This document shows positions 59,188 through 64,000 of a stretch of 64,000 nucleotides of DNA, piece by piece. The position numbers and the translations under genes were made by a program. Origin of the DNA: Periplaneta americana (lineage: Eukaryota > Arthropoda > Insecta > Blattodea > Blattidae); contig NC_091132.1 of assembly GCF_040183065.1 (NCBI RefSeq), positions 90,778,606 to 90,842,605 of the forward strand, given 5' to 3'. The notes below the pieces were generated by a model. It had not been told where the DNA came from. It searched no databases and was given only the letters and a program-made list of their open reading frames with translations. The stretch's first letter is position 1. Every line of letters begins with the position of its first letter.

Positions 59188-59245
<58 letters not shown>
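56008..59245 (+). mobile_element. Full-length RTE LINE with 14-bp target duplication
   Basis: About 3.24 kb, bounded by TAATGGAGAAAAAT at 55994-56007 and 59246-59259. It has a GC-richer 5' UTR and coding region. The short 3' UTR ends in (GTAA)n (59192-59245), the short-repeat tail typical of RTE elements. The coding frame is broken (see the pseudogene entry). Confidence 0.93.
56252..59150 (+). pseudogene. RTE endonuclease-reverse transcriptase
   Basis: The AP endonuclease starts at about 56252 with MRFGTWNVTSLYRTGG, then GVQDVRLDGNG. A small deletion at about 56520 shifts the frame, which continues TGRWCDIVVINAHAPTEE, FGDFNAKVGRED and SDHYLVIGEL. The reverse transcriptase reads KSSGIDQIPAELIQEGG. 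A second shift near 57895 (in the region IVPIFKKG then [15 protein letters not shown]) leads into [44 protein letters not shown] and the [10 protein letters not shown] box (about 58377-58406). The C-terminal part has [12 protein letters not shown] and [25 protein letters not shown] third shift falls near 59100. Catalytic motifs are all present; only frameshifts disable it. Confidence 0.92.
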
Positions 59246-59248
<3 letters not shown>

Positions 59249-59445
59249 TGGAGAAAAATTCATTCTGGCACCGAGAATCGAAGCCAGAACCTTCAACTTG
59301 GCGCGCTGAGTGCTCTCTTCCTTTGAAAGTTCGGCCGGCGCTATGAATTGCGTCTCGGGAAGCTCAGATGGAAAGAGCACTCAGTGAGCCAAGCTGAGGG
59401 TCCTGGGTTTGTTTTCCGGTGCCGGAACGACTTTTTCTCATTTAA
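59249..59445. repeat. Palindromic pair of tRNA-like sequences
   Basis: About 59249-59325 (minus) and 59355-59445 (plus) mirror each other. Each has an A-box-like AGCTCAGATGGAAAGAGCA or its diverged equivalent and a B-box-like GGTTCTGGCTTCGATTC / GGTCCTGGGTTTGTTTTC, ending GTGCCGGAACGA. They look like two tRNA-derived SINE heads, head to head around a 30-bp centre. The RTE inserted at the left edge. Confidence 0.7.
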
Positions 59446-60960
59446 TAAGTAAAAATTAAATACGTTTGTTTATATAAAGATTACTTATGTTGCTTTGAGG
59501 TCTACTATCCACATTCTAGTCACTTTCCACGTAAATCCATTCGATTACAAGAAACTAATGACATGAAAAGAAAACAAATCTGACTCTCATATAGAAGATA
59601 CGGAATATCGTCGCTGTTCCTGCAATAACCCCTATGTGCAAAATATAAAATCTTTCAGGAGGAAGGAAAACACATTAATTCATCCTATGGCAGCCGTACA
59701 TAGGAGAGTGTGAATTTTTACATTTTCGAAACAAAGATATATAATTACAAATAGGAGATTTTATTATTTGCTATATCACTATTTAAGTTATTTAATAGAG
59801 CAAAAATCTGAAAATCGATAAATATGTCACATAGGAGTTATTGCAGGAACAACAACGATATTGAGTTTAAGAGGTTTGTGCCTGACTGTAAAGAAGCGAA
59901 GTAGAAGGAACTAAGTTCAAGATTGATCCTTCTGTTATTGGAACTCTGTTCCGTACTATGAACTGACGATGCTCCTAGTAGTCGACTAATAATGAAACTG
60001 GTTAGCAATAAATTTCAATATTCATTACACTCATTAACATTTTGAATATCTTACGAATTTAGTTGTAATAACAACTTTCTAGTATTCAATTTTAAACTAA
60101 GTGATAAATTATCTTAGTTTTGTAGTTCGACTGCGCTCTTAGTCATCTTCAAAACTAGTGAGGTCCTTGCTTCTTCCGGTTTCTTCAGTTGCTTTGCTGG
60201 GGAGTGCGTTTACCTTTGATAGTTAGAAGTCAAATAAGATGTGTGTTCCAAAATTTAGTTGTGTATTGAGGATGTGTTGTGGATGTGTTTTGTGTGTCTG
60301 TATATTTCGTACTTACTGTTTTCCATTAATATGTACGATATAATCTCTTATTTGTGGTTGGTGTTTTTTATGTATTCTGTACAGACTGCAGTTATTATAA
60401 TTAAATTCTCGAGTTGAAAATTCTGTTTGGGTAGTCATTTCATATTTAAAGTTACTTTTATTTCCTGCGAAAATGTTCGTAGTTCAACAACAAAAACCGT
60501 CAGTGCAATATTGCAAGCTGTAAAGTAGTCAATGACCATTTAGGAATGGCATGGATAAGCTCCTAGAATACCTTGTTTTACCTCATAGGAGGTATTTCGT
60601 GGTTCGATGAATTAATCATTGAACTGTTGCTGATTCCCATACCTCTCCCGCCGACGCTTGTTATAACAGCGGTAAAACGAACACTTGTTGCTTCTGCGTT
60701 TTGTTTTATTCCTCCGGGTAAAACGGCGGTTATAAATTTACCACCGTAGAACCTACACTCCAGTTTTATACAATATTAATTAGCAGACATGTTTCATACC
60801 AAATAATGAGGACGGATATGTTACCGCGTATAGAAATTTATATTGATATAGTTCGACTATATAATGATACCGTAACAAAAATAAAAAAGCTAACCCAGTT
60901 CCACAGATAAATGATATTTCGAGTAATTACGAAAGTGTTAAATTAATCAAATTACATATA
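59446..60960. other. Mostly unrecognised; one decayed PLE hammerhead-like motif
   Basis: About 60110-60160 on the minus strand reads TTGAAGA, T, stem GACT/AGTC and GAAC, a mutated version of the PLE hammerhead-like pattern. A patch at about 60655-60750 has a repeated GCGG(T/G)TAAAACG-like motif. No genes. Confidence 0.4.
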
Positions 60961-60964
60961 CATT

Positions 60965-62440
60965 GAATGCAGAAAGTGTCCGTACTTTTAGAAAATATGA
61001 GTAAAAACAGTTTCTGAAGACAAATGAGATGTCTGAAAATTTTACGAATAACAAAATTTTTTTTCTGTAAACTTTATATATTTTGTAGAGTGTAACACAA
61101 ATGTAAAAAGAAAAAATAATAATCTCTGTAATATATTTAACAAAATTAAATCACTTCTATTTTCACACACAATAAGTTATCGTACACCTGCTATCAAGAA
61201 GTCTTTATGAACCTATACTGCACTTCAGTACCTTGTAGGATTGCCGTTTGCCGTGATTATTACCTGCAATCTTTGTGGAATTGATTCCACTAATTTTTCT
61301 GTAATTGTGGAGTCAATAAAGTCCCATTCTTTTTGAAGAGGTTGTTTAAGACTTTCTTTATTTGAGAAATGGAGCTTTCTTATATTTTTCTCTAGAATAG
61401 CCCAAAGATGCTCCATGACGTTAGTGTCAGGTGACTGACAGGGTGTGTGAAGTTGTTTTGTAGCATTGCAGAGCAGGTACAATTGAATGTTTTCCGTGGC
61501 ATGTTCGGTGTCATTATCTTGCTGGAAAACGAAAGTGTTTTCAAGACCCAACTTTGCAGCACTAGCATGGAGATTCTGCTTTAAAATGTTCACATACTTT
61601 TTGTGGTCCATCATACTCTCGATAAAATGCAGTCTACCCACGCCCGAGGCACTCATACACCCTCAAACTTGCACTGACTCGCCTCCATGTTTTACTTTGC
61701 ATTATTTTGTCGCCACACCATACGTCTCCCAGCCGAACCAAAAAAACATTAAATTTGCTTTCATCCGAAAAAATTACTTTTTTCCAATAGTCCATTCCTT
61801 TATCTCGGTATTATTTCGTGAAATTTAATCGTTTTATGCGATTTTTCTTACCCACCCAAAAATTTTCCGGACTACGTGACCATGATATCCTTTTCCTCTA
61901 CAGGTATTGCGTACTGCGCTGGCAGAAACTTTCGCACCTCGACTTTCCAGATCAACGGCAATCCTTACTGCAGTAATCTTTGGATCTCTTTTAATTTTCA
62001 TAATGATCACGCGCTGAAAATGTTCGGTTGGAACTTTAGGTCGTCCAGTTCTTGGCTTATTTTTCACGGTCTTGATACGCAGAACTTAACAATAATTGAC
62101 TGAATGATGGACCGAGGTCTCCCAACAATTTCTGATATTTTACGTAAAGATTTGCACAAGTTATGCAGTTTAATAATAACTTTTCTTGTCTCCTCACTTG
62201 TTTCTTTACTGTTGCTGCCATTTTGACGTTCCAGGTCTTCATTCACTGATGACGGAGTTCTCTTCCTGTCACTGCTGCAAACACAGAGGCACACAAACGA
62301 GTTACTTATCTCAATTATCTCATTTCATTGTGTATGAAGTTTCCGATAAGCAAATTATAATCTTAAGTATATTGAATAAATTAAACAGTCTGTGCTTATC
62401 TAGTATTACATTTATAGCATTAACGTTTTCAGTACGTGTG
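60965..62440 (-). mobile_element. Tc1-like transposon, decayed
   Basis: A 1.4-1.5-kb copy whose left end holds GTGTCCGTACTTTTAGAAAA. The right end has only a weak inverted match (GTACGTGTGTACC, about 62433-62445), so the borders are approximate. Confidence 0.7.
61225..62242 (-). pseudogene. Tc1-like DD34E transposase, broken
   Basis: Three frame segments on the minus strand. The N-terminal HTH (LCKSLRKISEIVGRPRS in one frame) is at about 62180-62110. NKPRTGRPKVPTEHFQRVIIMKIKRDPKITAVRIA then SASAVRNTCRGKGYHG is at about 62060-61860. FFSDESKFNVF.FG..VWR-type sequence with the first Asp is at about 61790-61700. The last frame (61656-61225) has FVFQQDNDTEHAT (second Asp) and SPDTNVMEHLWAILEKNIR (Glu). 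Catalytic residues survive; frameshifts and stops break it. The C-terminal VIITANGNPTRY ends at 61225. Confidence 0.88.
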
Positions 62441-62491
62441 TACCATTTTCAAATGCGAATGCCTGTTACATTTAAATAGGTCTGCATAACT

Positions 62492-63006
62492 GTGGAATTA
62501 GACTTAAATGTCAGTAGCAAACCTCCAAAAATAGATCTCGACATATACAGAAAACCAACCGCTACCACACATTCCATTGACAACAATTCCACCCACCCCA
62601 AAACGCATAAAATCAGCAAATTCATATATTTAATAGACCGACTAATCATGACACCATTAAGTAAAGAGAATTATAAAAAAGAATTAAATTATATCCAAAA
62701 CCTAGCCACAGAAAACGGTTATGACAAACACTTAATTCACAAATTATTGAAAAACAGGAAAGCCAAATTATGCAAGAATTAACAAACCACACTGGAACCA
62801 GAAAGAGAAAAACCAAACATAAAATGGAATACCATGACTTACTATGGAAAAATCTCCAACCAAATTAATATTTTTTTTTTTTCAAAAAACAAAACATCAA
62901 CATTGCCTTCAAAACTAATAATAAATTACACAACATAAGCCCTAACAAAACAAACAATAATGAACCATATTTAAACAACTACAATGCAATAACTGTCCTA
63001 AAATAT
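62492..63006 (+). pseudogene. PLE reverse transcriptase C-terminus and linker
   Basis: Open to 62782 with FIYLIDRLIMTPLSKENYKKELNYIQ and NGYDKHLIHKLLKNR, motifs typical of the region after the PLE catalytic core. Stops and frame changes follow at 62783-62880 (a poly-T run near 62872). The linker up to 63006 then leads to the GIY-YIG start (CNNCPKI). Confidence 0.8.
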
Positions 63007-63310
63007 TGTGACAGCTGCACCGGGGTTCGAACACGTGTCCGACAGGGCGCGCGGCAGACGAAACGCTGGTACGGGGAGCATCTGCATGCTGAGAGGGCAG
63101 AGGGGGTGTATTACGGCAACGCGGCGAGGGGAGGTTGCGCGCGCATCTGCTACCTGCCGAGTGAGGATGGAAGCAAACTGCTACGTGCGGAGTGAAGGGA
63201 GGACGGACCCTCCCGAATCGTCCAGAAGTCCGTCAAAGTGGAGATATCCAGATAATTCGAGAGAGCTATCTCTGTACACCCGTAGAAATTTCTCGTAACT
63301 ATGGTTTAGT

Positions 63311-63317
63311 TATAAAA
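63311..63317 (+). promoter_or_regulatory. TATA box of the solo LTR
   Basis: TATAAAA in the middle of the LTR, the expected U3/R position. Predicted only from sequence and context. Confidence 0.6.
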
Positions 63318-63769
63318 GAAGAAACGCGAGTGAACTTGAGCAGTTAATTCAGCCAGTCAGTAAGCCAGCGTTGTTACAGTCAGTGAACAGAGCAAGCCAG
63401 CCAGTCTTGTGTACCGGAGTTCGACTTGAGTGTGCGTCCGCAACTGTGTGAGCATCCGAAGACCTGAGTTCGAGTGCAGTGGACCGCAGTTGGAGGGACC
63501 TGAGTTCGAGTACAGTGAACTGTCTCTGAAGGTCTGGGGTTCGAGGTTCTGTGAACGCGAGTGACTGAGCTAGAAGAACTAGCCAAGACAGACGAGCTGT
63601 GAACTGAGAACTGACAGGTCTGTGTTGTAAATAGTGCTTTGTGAGTATTAGTTAAGATTAACAGTTCATTGTTGTTCGTAATAGTCCAAGTAAAATTGTC
63701 ATTGTCGTCTGTGGAGTGCACTAACGGATACTGTGTTACTGTGTGGAGAGCAAATCCTATTGTTGAGAT

Positions 63770-63775
63770 AATAAA
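63770..63775 (+). promoter_or_regulatory. Polyadenylation signal of the solo LTR
   Basis: AATAAA near the LTR 3' end, about 450 bp after the TATA box, as expected for the R/U5 part. Confidence 0.6.
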
Positions 63776-64000
63776 ATTACATTGCTGTTGAGTTGAAGTA
63801 AATTTACAATATACATTGGTTAAACTCGCCGCAATTTCAAATTAAGATACAAGGAACATGCCACAGACTTCAAATACAACAGGAACAAATCAAAATTTGC
63901 TTATCATCTCATTGAGGAAGGTCATGAGTTACATAATACCGTAGCGTGCAAATTAATCCAAACACGAAATATTTTTACATTTTCTGTCATTCTTGGCCTC

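Larger units (their letters stand above)
63007..63808 (+). mobile_element. Solo LTR, 802 bp
   Basis: Starts TGTGACAGCTGC and ends ATTTACA (TG...CA), flanked by ATAT at 63003-63006 and 63809-63812 (or AATAT if the last A is counted). Removing it restores the PLE codons for PKIYIG. The GC-rich 5' part contrasts with the surroundings. The retrotransposon interior is absent, as after LTR-LTR recombination. The 4-5-bp duplication fits Gypsy or BEL types; the family is not identified. Two near-identical internal segments (GACCTGAGTTCGAGT) occur at 63461 and 63497. Confidence 0.9.
62470..64000 (+). mobile_element. Penelope-like element split by a solo LTR
   Basis: 62492-62782 reads the end of a PLE reverse transcriptase region (IDLDIYRKPTATTHSIDNNSTHPKTHKI..., FIYLIDRLIM). 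A decayed linker follows. Bases about 62985-63006 plus 63813-63990 give the GIY-YIG domain: CNNCPKIYIG, a stop, TRRNF.LRYKEH, DFKYNRNKSKFAYHLIEEGHEL. The 802-bp insertion lies inside the YIG motif. 5'-truncated, and it runs off the window. Confidence 0.88.

Noticed and set aside
63008-63298. 96-codon Arg-rich frame as a gene
   Set aside because: Lies within the GC-rich part of the solo LTR; no recognisable domain and explained as LTR sequence.

Overview
The window looks like a gene-poor, repeat-dense stretch of an insect nuclear genome. It is AT-rich and full of AT-rich (ATT)n, (AAT)n, (TATAT)n and (AT)n microsatellites. It has tRNA-derived SINEs with intact A and B boxes, Tc1/mariner, hAT and PIF/Harbinger transposons, Jockey/CR1-like and RTE-like LINEs, and Penelope-like elements (PLEs) with GIY-YIG endonucleases. 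The RTE and SINE families resemble those I associate with cockroaches and termites; that assignment is inference. I found no convincing host gene. There is no bacterial-style operon, rRNA or CRISPR.

Layout. (1) 1-2.7 kb: a rearranged PLE relic and an RTE fragment. (2) 2.69-15.64 kb: an old hAT element with an 8-bp target duplication, split by an apparently complete 10.5-kb Harbinger transposon. The Harbinger carries an intact 359-aa DDE transposase, a convergent two-exon Myb/SANT gene (292 aa), a 17-unit 178-bp satellite and, inside the Myb intron, a 1.76-kb palindromic PLE. (3) 15.6-23.7 kb: SINEs, a deleted mariner, PLE pieces and foldback elements. (4) 23.8-29.2 kb: a two-ORF LINE broken by frameshifts and by a 1.3-kb hAT with a perfect 8-bp duplication. 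(5) 29.6-34.2 kb: SINEs, hairpins and MITEs. (6) 34.2-39.7 kb: a mariner with four further transposons nested in it; removing three direct insertions leaves 1315 bp, the normal mariner length. (7) 41.3-46.3 kb: mariner and Harbinger relics, a MITE, a SINE and a large unannotatable stretch. (8) 46.6-52.2 kb: an inverted duplication of an unidentified element; one arm is interrupted by a LINE tail and an intact hAT with a 494-aa transposase. (9) 52.3-55.9 kb: a foldback PLE-like element with a LINE inside, an RTE fragment and a MITE. (10) 56.0-59.25 kb: a full-length but frameshifted RTE LINE with a 14-bp target duplication, inserted at the edge of a tRNA-like palindrome. (11) 61-64 kb: a decayed Tc1 element, then a PLE whose GIY-YIG motif is split by an 802-bp solo LTR.

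How the parts relate. Most of the window can be read as a stack of insertions, with order given by target-site duplications that restore the interrupted element when removed. Three coding units remain open and plausibly functional: the Harbinger transposase, its Myb partner and the hAT transposase at 50.1-51.6 kb. PLE termini repeatedly show a hammerhead-ribozyme-like pattern (CUGANGA, stem II, GAAA, tiny stem III, NUH).
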